This document shows, in pieces, positions 1 to 9,439 of a stretch of DNA of 64,000 bases. The notes beneath the pieces were generated by a model. The model was given only the letters and a program-made list of their open reading frames with translations. It was not told the origin of the DNA and did no database searches. This DNA is from Ornithodoros turicata (Eukaryota > Arthropoda > Arachnida > Ixodida > Argasidae): contig NC_088205.1 of assembly GCF_037126465.1 (NCBI RefSeq), positions 28,131,482-28,195,481 on the forward strand, in the 5' to 3' direction. Numbering within the stretch: position 1 is the stretch's first letter; every line of letters starts with the position of its first letter. Both the position numbers and the translations under genes were made by a program.

Positions 1-2782
1 ACGAACTTTCGTACATTCATACATGTTTTCCCATATACGGAGTTAATTAAACACTTGTACAGGTTACGTTCGAAGGTATTGGTTGCCTGCTTGCATAGTT
101 CATGATGGAAGTCAACATAGGATCGCAGGAATGGTTTCTGTTTGAACCTGAGCACCCGGTGAATTTTCTCGAGCCGAAGACCCAACTGCAGGTACAACTT
201 TAGACTGCGATAATGAAGAAAATACTTCTTCTTGTCAAGCAATGTAAGGAGTAATTTCGGTTCTATATCATGCTGTGGGAGGTTAAATTTTTTCATCAGG
301 TCTTTCTGATAATCCGAAAGCAACTCATACGGGACGCTCATTTTTTCGGGCGCGAGCGGTAAATCTTTATGTCGTTCGTGGAGCTCTTGTACGTAGGCCA
401 GGTCTACCTCTAAAAAATAACCAACGTCTGCATAATCTGCAACAAGGGTTACATCTAAACCTGCAACCTCTTCGGGTGACAGCCATTCAAAGCCTCCGAA
501 TGGGAGTGGTTCACGCATCACTGTGCCATAGAGTCAATTTATGTCCATGTAATGAATTATGGTCTTTGGTTTTTCGGGATCGTACTGCTCTGTCCCTGGG
601 ACATTTGTAGTGGCCATTCGCGTTGAACACTGGGTCATACCACCACGCAGACCCCGTTCAATTAACAGATACGCATCGGGATCGTGGATTAAATCCAGAT
701 TAATCCGGCTCATTTTTAGTGCGCAAGACATGCTTAGTCCTGGGAGTGACACGAAATGAAGTGGTTCAATTTTGTGCGTCTCCAACGCCCATATTCGGAA
801 GTTTTGAAACACGTCTGCCAGAAGCAATGCGTCCGTCAGAAGGTACAAATCCGAGTACTCGCCCAGGCTCTTCAGTTGAAATTTTTCAAACACGTTTTGA
901 GCATGGCGGTAATCTTCCTCGCTCACTTCTGATCCGTTCAGTTGGTTAAAGAACTGGTCACGTGATGGCAAACAGGGCTCGTCGTAACGTTCAAAAGAGG
1001 TAACGTAGTTATAACAGAAAACCCTTTATGTACAACCAACTTGAAGTAGTCCTCCTCTGTGAAAAACTGACGCAGACACCTGAAGTTAGATTCACCTTTG
1101 TCGCATAGATTTTTCGTCAATGTGTCGAGACTAGCATTGAGGAAGCTTAACGAGTCTATGAAGCAGAACACACCAATGTCTATAGCCTTAAAGTTTTGAC
1201 AACTGGAGGCTATCACTCTGATGTCTGTCTTCCAAAGCAGGTGCAGATGAGCTACTATGAATCCGAGGTCATAATTGGCATTATGCGCAATGATGGGCAC
1301 TTTCCGTGGTATCCGCAGTTTCAGATTACATCCCTGACACAATGATTGGCGAAATTCTCCACTTACGTGATCATGGTCTCGCACTTTCTGCTTCTTAGTG
1401 AATGGTTCTTTACAGATGTTACAGTGAGTGGCTTCAGAATGTTCGAGTTCGTCTCCTGGGGTCATTTGCAAGGGCACAGTCTCGTGCAACATCGCATACA
1501 GCTCATCATGCAAATTACGCAATAGTTCCATGAAAACGGAAACGCAGTCTGCACCACGGTAAATATGTTTCTTCAAGACGTACGAATCGCACGAGCGTAT
1601 GACGAGGAGACAGAAGGATGAAGGGATGTGTTCCTCGTAGACATTCCCGCCTCCCGAACACGGTGATAGTACACTCTCAAAGTCGTATACACAGTAGAAG
1701 GGAACTTCCGACATCAAATGCTCTCCGGCAAACGACAGTGTCTCACCCTTCTTTGGAAAAATAGTCTTGGACACTTTTTGTTGTTTACACATTAGTAGAT
1801 GATCGGCGAGTACACCCGGGGTGGTGAAACCCATCGTACATCGTTTGCAGTGAAAATAACCAGGTGGTGTGAACAAAGCATTGAAATTAGTAATGAGTAC
1901 AAAATGGAAGTCAATCAGCAGTAGGTCGACATGCTTCTTGCACTGGTCGTCGACAACCTTAATCGGGTAAACATATTTTTCATCTTTGTCATAACCGTAC
2001 ACGTTAATGCTCACATCGTTCTGCTTCTCAAACATTTCTACATCTTTCGGGAACACTACAGGAAATGTCTCTGGAAATACATATTGAGACAGGTATGGCC
2101 TGTAGGATGAAGCTCTGCGTCTGTAAGAACCCTTTGTAGGATGTAGACCGGCAAGTACGCAAAATGCGAAACACATGTTCTGTTCACTATCCTCGTGAAG
2201 GTCGACACTCAGAAGACACCGACACTTTTTTTTCAACTCGTTTGGCAATTCAAAGTCGGTACATCCAATGAGCTGTGGTGCGAGACGACCGACATAAAGA
2301 ATGCAGGCGTGAATTCGAAATAAGAAAAATCCCGATCCTTGCATTTCAAGCTTTTCTAAATTGTTGGTGACTTCAGTGCCTACTTCAATGACAGCACGTT
2401 CTACGTCTCGTTCCGACCACAGCGTATGCACACACGAAGGAATAAATTGAGTGACAAATATGATCTCATCCTCAGGCGTATGTCGACCGAGTTCCGTCTT
2501 CAGCAAAACATAAAAGCGTAACGGAAATCCGAAATGTCGAAGTACACTGGCAAGGTAGCGTCCGTTTTCATGAAAGAATCTGCTGACATCCTGCCCGTCG
2601 TCGTCTCTGTCATGTAGATGAAGCTCATAGCGGTTGGTATAGTTGCGGAGCGTACAGAGTGTCTCACAAAATGGGATACAGGGTGTTGCAAGGTTATGAA
2701 CGTTAGCCAGATGAATTTGAAGTCCCAGCGCTGTTGTGTAGTGCTGCCGATCGGCCGGAGGACAAAGGTGGCATGTCACCAT
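1..2782 (-). pseudogene. Maverick/Polinton protein-primed DNA polymerase B, broken, runs off the left edge
   Basis: The minus-strand frame starts at 2782 and encodes a family B polymerase of the type that copies Polinton/adintovirus genomes from a terminal-protein primer. In order one sees an N-terminal C2H2 finger (CHLC..HLANVH, residues about 4-29), a second Cys/His finger near 1780-1860, the exonuclease I motif YDFES at about 1676-1690, an endonuclease VII-like zinc cluster (CNIC..VRDHDH..CQGCN, 1330-1440) and the exonuclease II motif HNANYD near 1270-1290. A one-base frameshift lies at about 1015-1030 and the frame resumes in the open stretch 534-971. A TGA at 534-536 then falls inside polymerase motif A, just after YMDIN. 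Downstream the frame stays open to base 1 and reaches the NSVYG motif at about 25-55. The catalytic C motif is outside the window. Two lesions make this copy inactive. Confidence 0.9.
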
Positions 2783-2796
2783 TTATTTTTATTTTT

Positions 2797-3123
2797 TTAC
2801 TCGGATTGACCGAACACGATGTCTGGCGAAAGAAGACGTTTCCCGTCTTTTCCAACTCGCTCTTTCTTCTCCATCCAGAGGCCGCTCGTGTTCCTCATGT
2901 CTTCGATGTCTTGAGTGCTTAGTTTATGAAACCGAGCTGGAAGGAACACCTTTACGTGCTCGTGATCCTTCATAATTTCTACGTAGACCGCCTCGCCATA
3001 CCTCGTTTCAATTTTGTCAACATCAACCACATCATACTTGATGTTCATAGGAATTGTCGCCATTTTTTGAAACTCTCCACATTTCTTTAGCTTGTCAAGT
3101 TTATGCAAGATCGACGAAGACAT
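2797..3123 (-). CDS. small Polinton protein upstream of PolB, function unknown
   Basis: A 108-aa frame from the ATG at 3123, ending just before the polymerase gene with only about 14 nt between them, so the two are probably one transcription unit. It is rich in charged and beta-prone residues (VYVEIMKDHEHVKVFLPARF), with a repeated hydrophobic/charged alternation that could fit a single OB-fold or similar nucleic-acid-binding domain. This is a guess from composition and position next to a replicative polymerase; I do not recognise the family. The longer open frame to 3204 has no better start. The frame is intact, unlike the polymerase behind it. Confidence 0.6.
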   Translation of the reverse strand: MSSSILHKLDKLKKCGEFQKMATIPMNIKYDVVDVDKIETRYGEAVYVEIMKDHEHVKVFLPARFHKLSTQDIEDMRNTSGLWMEKKERVGKDGKRLLSPDIVFGQSE

Positions 3124-3470
3124 GATGCTTACTTGTACACTGATGCAATGATGACGACGATGATCCTTCGGACACGTTGGACCGGCTGAAAACAAAAGGA
3201 GCACATGTTAGAACACTGCAAAATATTTCATCATTCTGAACACCATACCTCCTCAGAAGGAGGTTCGAGAGTGAAGGAGCTGAGCGTCAGACAGTTCTTA
3301 TATAAGAAGTTGCCAGCATGGCAACCTTGAGGAGTCTTCTTTTTTTACATCGTCAATTCTGCAGTCGAACCTACCTTTGCAGTTTGCTTTTTTTTCCCCT
3401 GCACTTTGCAAGCACGGACTTGTTTATCTAACGAAACGTATCTTGACCAGACTTCATTCCCTTGCACGAA
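3124..3470. promoter_or_regulatory. divergent promoter region of the Polinton element
   Basis: This is the 347-bp gap between the two oppositely oriented gene blocks. It contains a perfect 14-base palindrome TTCTTATATAAGAA at 3295-3308, which reads as a TATA box in both directions. T-rich tracts lie at 3338-3346 and 3388-3397. Its location between head-to-head genes supports a shared bidirectional promoter; no transcript evidence is available. Confidence 0.5.
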
Positions 3471-4094
3471 ATGACAGTGATAGCACCTTTTAGGTTCGTG
3501 ACGCCTGCCTCGGTGTCAATTTCAGGGGCTAGTCAAAGTGGGAAATCCACCTTCGTGGCACGACTAATTAAACACAGAGCTGTCCTCTTTGACAAACCGT
3601 TTAAGCAAATATGGTATATCTATCTTTATAAGCAGCCGGTATTCGATACCCTTCCTGAAGTAAATTTCAGTCAAGACATCCCTGCAGATCCGGAGAATTA
3701 TAGCCACTCATTATTTATATTCGACGACTGTTTAGCCGACCGGCAAAGACTCAAAGAAATCTGCAAATTTTATATCGCCGGGTGTCATCACCTGTCAATC
3801 ACGGCTGTGTTCATCTCGCAATACCTGTTCGTCAACGACCCTTTGTATCGCACAATACAATTCAATAGCACGGCTCTCGTTTTATTTCGTTCACCACGCA
3901 CTACAGACCAGCTGCGTATGCTGTCCAGGCAGATTTTCGGGCGAAATGATTTGTTGCCCACGATATATAAAGATGCCTGTCAGAAACCATACTCATACTT
4001 AGTTATCGACTTGTCTCAACAGAGCAACGACCACTATAAGGTGTGGACCAACATTTTCCCGGATGATCACAGACAGATCGTATACAGGTCATGA
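3471..4094 (+). CDS. Polinton/adintovirus-type genome-packaging ATPase (FtsK/HerA superfamily)
   Basis: A 207-aa protein from the ATG at 3471; an in-frame TTG lies 9 nt upstream but ATG is preferred. Walker A is GASQSGKS (residues 19-26) and Walker B is LFIFDD (81-86); a polar residue in FISQYL (about 125-130) sits where a sensor would be. Length and motif spacing match the small packaging ATPases of Polintons, adintoviruses and related double-jelly-roll viruses, which drive DNA into the capsid. The stop overlaps the next start as ATGA (4091-4094), typical of compact viral-type gene blocks. The frame is intact. Capsid genes expected beside it are not in this window and may lie to the left. 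Confidence 0.85.
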   Translation: MTVIAPFRFVTPASVSISGASQSGKSTFVARLIKHRAVLFDKPFKQIWYIYLYKQPVFDTLPEVNFSQDIPADPENYSHSLFIFDDCLADRQRLKEICKFYIAGCHHLSITAVFISQYLFVNDPLYRTIQFNSTALVLFRSPRTTDQLRMLSRQIFGRNDLLPTIYKDACQKPYSYLVIDLSQQSNDHYKVWTNIFPDDHRQIVYRS

Positions 4095-4447
4095 AAAGGC
4101 TTAACAAACACATTCGTTTCCTTCGTATGATCGCTGACGCAAAGACAGGGGAAGATCGTTACAACCTGATTCAACATGCCAGCAGGGAACAGCTACGAAC
4201 AATCAGGGAGATTTGTATGAACCTCTGCAAAGGAAACATCGACGTACCGCCGAAAGTTAAAAAGCAATTGCAGCCTTTTGCAACACCCATTAGGACACTG
4301 GCTTCCAGGCAAGACCGTGCAGATGTGAAGAAAGTTAAACGGATTCTTCATCAGTCCGGCGGGTTTTTGCAATTTTTGTTGCCACCCTTGTTAGGTCTCG
4401 TTTCAAGTTTAGCGGGCAAAAGCATCGCAAAAGCAATCGGCATTTAA
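4091..4447 (+). CDS. pX/mu-like basic virion core peptide (inferred)
   Basis: A 118-aa, Lys/Arg-rich protein whose start overlaps the ATPase stop. The C-terminus (residues about 95-118) is a Gly-Gly-led hydrophobic, membrane-active-looking segment (GGFLQFLLPPLLGLVSSLAG) followed by KSIAKAIG. That design, a basic DNA-binding body and a hydrophobic tail after GG, resembles adenovirus pX/mu precursors and the pX-like proteins reported in adintoviruses and adomaviruses. The GG could be a protease site, as in adenovirus. Assignment rests on layout and composition, not on alignment. The coding frame has no disruptions. Confidence 0.55.
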   Translation: MKRLNKHIRFLRMIADAKTGEDRYNLIQHASREQLRTIREICMNLCKGNIDVPPKVKKQLQPFATPIRTLASRQDRADVKKVKRILHQSGGFLQFLLPPLLGLVSSLAGKSIAKAIGI

Positions 4448-4450
4448 ATA

Positions 4451-5062
4451 ATGCAGAAATGCGAGCTTGTTCCCTGTCGGGAGAGCACTATTCCGTCGAT
4501 ATTGAATAAACAGGAGCCTGATGATATCAAGGCCAAGGAGATCATCCAGTACTTGCACAAGCTATTGCATCCTCCCGCGAACACATTAAGGCAGCCTAGT
4601 GCAGCAGGTGAGGAGACAAATCCTGTGGCATCGACAAGAGAGCAGACACAGATTCAAGCCTGCGAGGAGGAAGATGCCGTCGTTAATTTTATGAGCAGCG
4701 GCTACAAGATGAGAGCAAGCCAATTACTGCTTTTACTAAAACCCGTGCTCAGCTGGAATAGTAAAACGTTTGAGCTCATTGTCAATGGTCAACAAATACC
4801 AAATACCAACGTTGTAGACCTTGTTTATTATTTGGTCACAAGAGCGCGAAATGTGTGGCGACCCGCGTATCTCGAGAGGATCCTACCACTATTGGTCAAG
4901 CTAAATATACCGACACTTATCGTACATCCATCTCGACTTGAAAAGGAGACTGCAGAGCCATCAGCCAGTAGTCCTACGTTCACACCTGAGACACCTCGTC
5001 GACGCATTTCTCCGGTTACCACAAGAGCGGCTAAGAGACTTCGAGAATGGAACCAGTATTGA
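4451..5062 (+). CDS. unknown Polinton protein, 203 aa
   Basis: This starts three bases after the previous stop. The first ~75 residues are polar and low complexity (Pro, Glu, Thr). Residues about 80-160 form a compact conserved-looking domain with helices (SKTFELIVNGQQIPNTNVVDLVYYLVT and ARNVWRPAYLERILPLL, shown here only as landmarks of the domain by their first residues SKTFEL and ARNVWR). The C-terminus is Arg/Pro rich (TPRRRISP, RAAKRLREW) and probably nuclear or nucleic-acid binding. I do not recognise the family. The 3' end overlaps the start of the next gene (5047). Position between the core peptide and the integrase suggests a structural or morphogenesis role, which is inference. Confidence 0.65.
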   Translation: MQKCELVPCRESTIPSILNKQEPDDIKAKEIIQYLHKLLHPPANTLRQPSAAGEETNPVASTREQTQIQACEEEDAVVNFMSSGYKMRASQLLLLLKPVLSWNSKTFELIVNGQQIPNTNVVDLVYYLVTRARNVWRPAYLERILPLLVKLNIPTLIVHPSRLEKETAEPSASSPTFTPETPRRRISPVTTRAAKRLREWNQY

Positions 5063-5370
5063 GTACGTTGGAACCGCAACACGAACACTGTGGTTACCTT
5101 CGGGACGAAAACATTCTGGCGCATTTTCCCGCACGACACAGGAAGAAGGCCCTCGCTATTCTGCAGATGCTAAAGACCGTATTTGCGATAGATGAAGAGG
5201 GAAGGATTATCTGTCATTCTCGCGTTGTTCCAAGTAGTTCCGTCATCGAGCTTATAAAATACGAACTGCACAATCGATCGCCCTCTTGGTACAAAGGTGA
5301 CGTTGCAGCCGTTATAAATGCCTACTTGTCATTCGACGGACTTCGTGTTCGTGGAAGAAAATTGTGCTAA
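5047..5370 (+). CDS. unknown Polinton protein, 107 aa
   Basis: A short intact frame overlapping the preceding gene by 16 nt and the integrase by one base (TAATG at 5368-5372). Cys/His content is low; the centre is hydrophobic (ALAILQMLKTVFAIDEEG) and the C-terminus is basic (GRKLC). No catalytic or metal-binding motif is visible and no family is recognised. Tight coupling on both sides argues that it is a genuine gene of the element and not a chance frame. Confidence 0.55.
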   Translation: MEPVLSTLEPQHEHCGYLRDENILAHFPARHRKKALAILQMLKTVFAIDEEGRIICHSRVVPSSSVIELIKYELHNRSPSWYKGDVAAVINAYLSFDGLRVRGRKLC

Positions 5371-6398
5371 TGGCTGCTTACGTGGACGTATACCATCCTG
5401 GTGCTCTAGGTGGTGTTCAACGACTCGCACGAGCGATCGGTGAAAAGCCGGCGAAGGTTGCCAAGTTCCTGGAAACCAGTGATGTGTACTCTCTCTTCAG
5501 AGAACTTAAGCGACCACGTCAGTTCCGGAAGACCTTCGTTTTGGGTGTGAAGGATATATTCCAAATAGATTTGAAAGACCTTCAGAAACTGTCGAGATAC
5601 AACAAGGGTTTTCGCTATCTTTTGTTTTGTATCGACGCATTTTCTCGTATGCTTGCTGTAGTGCCTGTGCAGAATAAACGAGCAGCGGAAATTATACGTG
5701 GACTGAGACTCGCTTTTAGACGTATTGGGACTCCGAGACTGATTCATTCAGACAGAGGTACAGAGTTCACCAATAAGTCAGTCGGAGCATTTTTAAAATC
5801 AAAAGGGATATCTCTCTTCCACTCTAATTCAAATACGAAAGCAAGTATTGCAGAACGATCTATTCGCAGTCTTATGACGCCACTTTATCGTGCTTTTGAA
5901 TATCAGGGACATAAATCGTACTTGAAAATTTTACAGCCTCTGGTCAAAGCATATAATCATCGTGTTCATAGAACTCTGTCGGCACGACCTGTGTATGTCA
6001 ACAAAGAAAATGAACATTTATTTAGGCAAAAGCTCTATCCTACTCCGAGCAAACCCCCAGAGAAGCCACGTTTTCGCGTTGGCGACCTTGTCAGAATAGC
6101 AAAGTCTAGACACCAGTTAGTCAAAAGTTATCTTGGTTCGTTTACGCGTGAAATTTTTGTTGTGAGAGCAGTCAAGATTGGTTACCCGAATACCTATCTC
6201 CTACGTGACCAGCAGGAAGAACCTATTGAAGGTCAATTTTATTCAAGCGAATTAACACGTGTGCAGCCTGGAAAGGGCCACCGCATTATAAAAAGACGCG
6301 TTCGGAACGGAAAGGTGCAGTACCTGTTGCAACCTTCTGGAAGTCGTAGAAGGACTTGGGTTCCGGAGAACTACCTGCCACCACCGACGACGAAATGA
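5370..6398 (+). CDS. Polinton retroviral-type DDE integrase
   Basis: A 342-aa integrase from the ATG at 5370 (the open frame begins six bases earlier with GTG). The catalytic triad is visible: D67 in FQIDL, D128 in HSDRGTEF and E162 in SIAERS, with 33 residues between the second and third, slightly short of the usual ~34-35. After the core comes a C-terminal SH3/chromo-like beta domain (RFRVGDLVRIAK, about 228-295) of the kind that binds DNA. It would integrate the element into host DNA. There is no internal stop. It sits in the same strand-block as the ATPase, not next to PolB. The stop overlaps the next start as ATGA (6394-6398). Confidence 0.9.
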   Translation: MAAYVDVYHPGALGGVQRLARAIGEKPAKVAKFLETSDVYSLFRELKRPRQFRKTFVLGVKDIFQIDLKDLQKLSRYNKGFRYLLFCIDAFSRMLAVVPVQNKRAAEIIRGLRLAFRRIGTPRLIHSDRGTEFTNKSVGAFLKSKGISLFHSNSNTKASIAERSIRSLMTPLYRAFEYQGHKSYLKILQPLVKAYNHRVHRTLSARPVYVNKENEHLFRQKLYPTPSKPPEKPRFRVGDLVRIAKSRHQLVKSYLGSFTREIFVVRAVKIGYPNTYLLRDQQEEPIEGQFYSSELTRVQPGKGHRIIKRRVRNGKVQYLLQPSGSRRRTWVPENYLPPPTTK

Positions 6399-6949
6399 CT
6401 GGCGATCACTGGTCCGATGTCGAACAGCCAGCCAACGCTGGCGATTCCTGGTCCCAATCGGGTGATGATGTGTGCGGCATGCGGGACGTTACCCAGGATC
6501 ATCAACTCCAAGGAAAATGTCGCCGTCCTCATACCTGTTGGAATGACATGTTAGAATGTGGTTCATCGAAGTCAACGGACGACACAGTGCTCGTCGCAGC
6601 ATTTAAGATAACCAGAAACATTTTCCTGTTCCAGTCCCTGCCTCTGAACCTTCCCGCGAAAAAGACTGTGTGGGAGTCTTCAAAAACAATGTATGCCAGG
6701 GTACACAGGAAGTGTGAGCACCTATCCGACCACCCGTTCGACCTGGTCTCCGAATGGGGAAAACAGATGAGCTCCATATTCAGCTATTACGGTGATCGTG
6801 ACGTCGACGTAATGCAACTGGTGACCGAAAGTCTATGTATCATGTACTACGCAATGAAGACTGGCTACCATTACCTGGCTGTGTACATAAGCGACATGAC
6901 AATTGACCTGCTGCAAAATAGGCTGTCACCCAAAGACGCTTACCAATAA
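6394..6949 (+). CDS. unknown Polinton protein, ~184 aa
   Basis: The ATG at 6394 overlaps the integrase stop. The N-terminal ~45 residues are acidic and Trp-containing (DHWSDVEQ, DSWSQSGDD); the C-terminal ~110 residues look like a helical globular domain (ITRNIFLFQSL, LVTESLCIMYYAMKTGY). It has Cys residues but no clear zinc-finger spacing. I do not recognise the family. AATAAA at 6945-6950 overlaps the stop codon and could end the multi-gene transcript, although another gene follows. Confidence 0.6.
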
Positions 6950-6994
6950 ATATTGAAATCCATGACGAGTTGTCTCATTTTACTGTAGGTCGTC

Positions 6995-7486
6995 ATGGTA
7001 AATAGATGTCCGGAGATGTTCTGCTACACCTTGTCCTTTCTGAGTGCAGCTTCCCTGTTCGTTTTCGTAGCTACAACAGAATTTACAAAATCAACACTGA
7101 AACAGGGAAAATGCACTACCGTGACTCAGATTGACCATAACATCTACGTCCATCGATGTCCAGCTGCAGTAACTGCCGTACGCCTTTGGCTCAGCAATGG
7201 TCATCCGACGAGATACGGAGTAAATCTGTCGCAAAATGATACACGTCAACTATGGCATTGCTTGAAAGAAGCAAATGTCGCGCACAATTATTATAACTTC
7301 GAGTGCTCGAAGCTATGTGAAATAAGCTTCGAACCCAGGCAAGTAATAGAACGATGTCCCGGCAATGTGTACAATATTGCAAGACTCGTTGGGAATGGAA
7401 AGCACAGCGGTTACGGTATCACTCTTTCGAAATCGGCTACCATGTCTCTGCTGTCTCATCTGAGCGAAACAATAAAAAGAATTTAA
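6995..7486 (+). CDS. two-repeat Cys-containing protein, possible tandem PC4-like fold, with hydrophobic N-terminus
   Basis: A 163-aa protein. Residues 8-27 are hydrophobic (FCYTLSFLSAASLFVFVATT), resembling a signal peptide or membrane anchor. The rest is two copies of one ~50-residue unit: each has RCP, then ~7 residues later RL, then YGVNLS or YGITLS and a helix with L..HL. The order basic beta strand, R-L strand, Gly-rich turn, G-[VI]-x-LS, helix is reminiscent of the PC4/p15 ssDNA-binding fold, but a leader peptide would be odd for that role. A secreted or membrane two-domain protein is the alternative. The frame is intact and ends the visible gene block. Confidence 0.5.
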   Translation: MVNRCPEMFCYTLSFLSAASLFVFVATTEFTKSTLKQGKCTTVTQIDHNIYVHRCPAAVTAVRLWLSNGHPTRYGVNLSQNDTRQLWHCLKEANVAHNYYNFECSKLCEISFEPRQVIERCPGNVYNIARLVGNGKHSGYGITLSKSATMSLLSHLSETIKRI

Positions 7487-8853
7487 AACAAATACATGTC
7501 CGCATTTTATTTAGCTATAAGATACACTGTAACACAAGAATGGTTTGAAATACTCACATCACTTGGCTCTTACGTGGCACACTCACTGCTGGAAGCTCGT
7601 ACGTGGCAGACAGCGTATACCACCGGTCGAAAATGCATCTTGCGAGGGCGATAACGTTTTCTTTGTGTGTGTGTGTGGTTGGTGTTCCCAAAGAGCGTTT
7701 GGAAAAAGCCAGACGGGTGTTTCGCGGTTGTGTTATCATACCAAAAGAAGAAGCAAAAAGAGCGCGTCGGCAAGAGGTATCGCATTTCACATGCTGCTCC
7801 TGCGAAAGGAGAAGCTGTCCACGATGCATTCACGTGATCCTTCCTTCCCTTGAAATAAAACAAAAATGAAGGGTCTTATAAGCTAGCTGTCGACGACTGA
7901 GACCGATCAGACCTTCATCGACGACGCAACTTTGAAAGGATGTGAGTATACCTCTTGTCTTTATGCCATTTTTTCTTTGTTACTTTTATTTCGAAACCAT
8001 GACAGCTGGTAACCGCAATACGTAGTCATGCAATGCTTCTCGATTCGTTGTATGCTGTTGTCGCAATGCGCAACACAAGTTTGGAAATGCGTGTGTATAG
8101 AACACCTCTATTTTGTAGTGATTGTTGTCACTGGGTTATTTACTTCCAAATGTCGTACTCCAATGCAAATGCATGACACAGTATCAGAGACATATCGGAA
8201 AGTGGAAAACGTTAACCGATTCTTTGATAATGCTGCTTGTTGTTGTTGCGTGGCACCTGATCGAGATTTGAGTCATCCTAGACTTTGTGCTGATTGAGAA
8301 GAGCATTCACAGGATGTTTCGTTTTCCCTTTGTTTTTGCAGATTGCTTCTGTACAAGGATGAAGTCAAGCAAGACTCTGGTAATTTGTAACATATCTTTC
8401 GTTAGTTGAATAAAAGAGTAGTAAAATAATGTGCTGAAATAAAAAAGGAATATACACAGTGTTGTCTGGTCTCTGATATACATCATTATTTGAGTGTACT
8501 TATCAAAGTAGCATGGGGGGGAATCATGCTGTGACGCGGCATTTATTTTTTGTCAAATGAAACCGAAAGTACAGACGGTCAAAAGCTTGAAACTAGAGGG
8601 ACATCTGGTAACCATTCAAAAACCTGCGTTGACGTTTTCACAGCGAAACTAGCGTGCTGCTGTTTGAAACCGAAATTACAGTCGGTCAATAGCTTGAAAC
8701 CAGAGGGCATCTGGCAACGCCTAGGAATTCGAAACTGAAACCAGAACTACACGTGGAGCAACCAAGCTTGGCGTCCATTCATTTAAAACCGAAACCGAAA
8801 CTACAGACGGCCAAAGCTTGAAAACTAGAGGGCGCTTGGTGGGAACCCAAACC
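7487..8853. other. gene-poor stretch right of the Polinton genes; subrepeats at its end
   Basis: No convincing gene. The right terminal inverted repeat of the Polinton should lie here or beyond but cannot be identified because the left end is outside the window. At 8555-8853 a degenerate motif (GAAACCGAAACTACAGACGG followed by AAAGCTTGAAACTAGAGGGC) recurs three times at ~110-130 bp spacing, flanking the palindromic element that follows. Confidence 0.5.
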
Positions 8854-9439
8854 AGAGCCGTATATAGGGAGAGTTTGGCCATTCTTTGATCTTTTGCCGC
8901 CGCGAGGGAGGAGCTTGTTGATGCGTCAAACGCGTCGCTTTCCGGCCAAGTAGTTCGCGAAAGCGAACTTAAGCCAAAGCTGAGCCAAGCCGAGTGAGCG
9001 TGGTCTGCTCCAAAGCGGATGTTCCGCCATTATGCGACTACTGCGAATCTGCGCTTCGTAGCCGATTGCTGTAAACGTTCAAACAATGTCTTGTGAGTCG
9101 TTTTCCGACCGAAAGTATCGGTTCTGTGGATAAACGATATGCTGATTAACTAAGTGAGATAACATTAAAGTGCAGTAAAGCAGGAAACGCGGTGCATGCG
9201 TGAAACAGCGATATGGAGTCGGCAAAAAGTGCTGTCACCGGTGCTCAGTGAAGCTGTGTCGTAAAAGAAGGATTTTCAGCAGCGTGTGCCTCTCAAACTG
9301 TATGAATCTCTGCCAAAACAATGAATCGAGTACCGAGAGAGCAGACATGCACAATGCAACTTTCACCCAATGTGGGATCGTTGTTGCGAGAGCGGCAGTG
9401 TCATATATAACGATAGTTTACTGACGGGTGTTAAGCGCT

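Noticed and set aside
559..949. Plus-strand open frames opposite PolB
   Set aside because: They are shadows of the polymerase frame, without motifs.
7545..7869. Four overlapping open frames on both strands
   Set aside because: Mutually overlapping, no motif, no splice or polyadenylation logic; chance.
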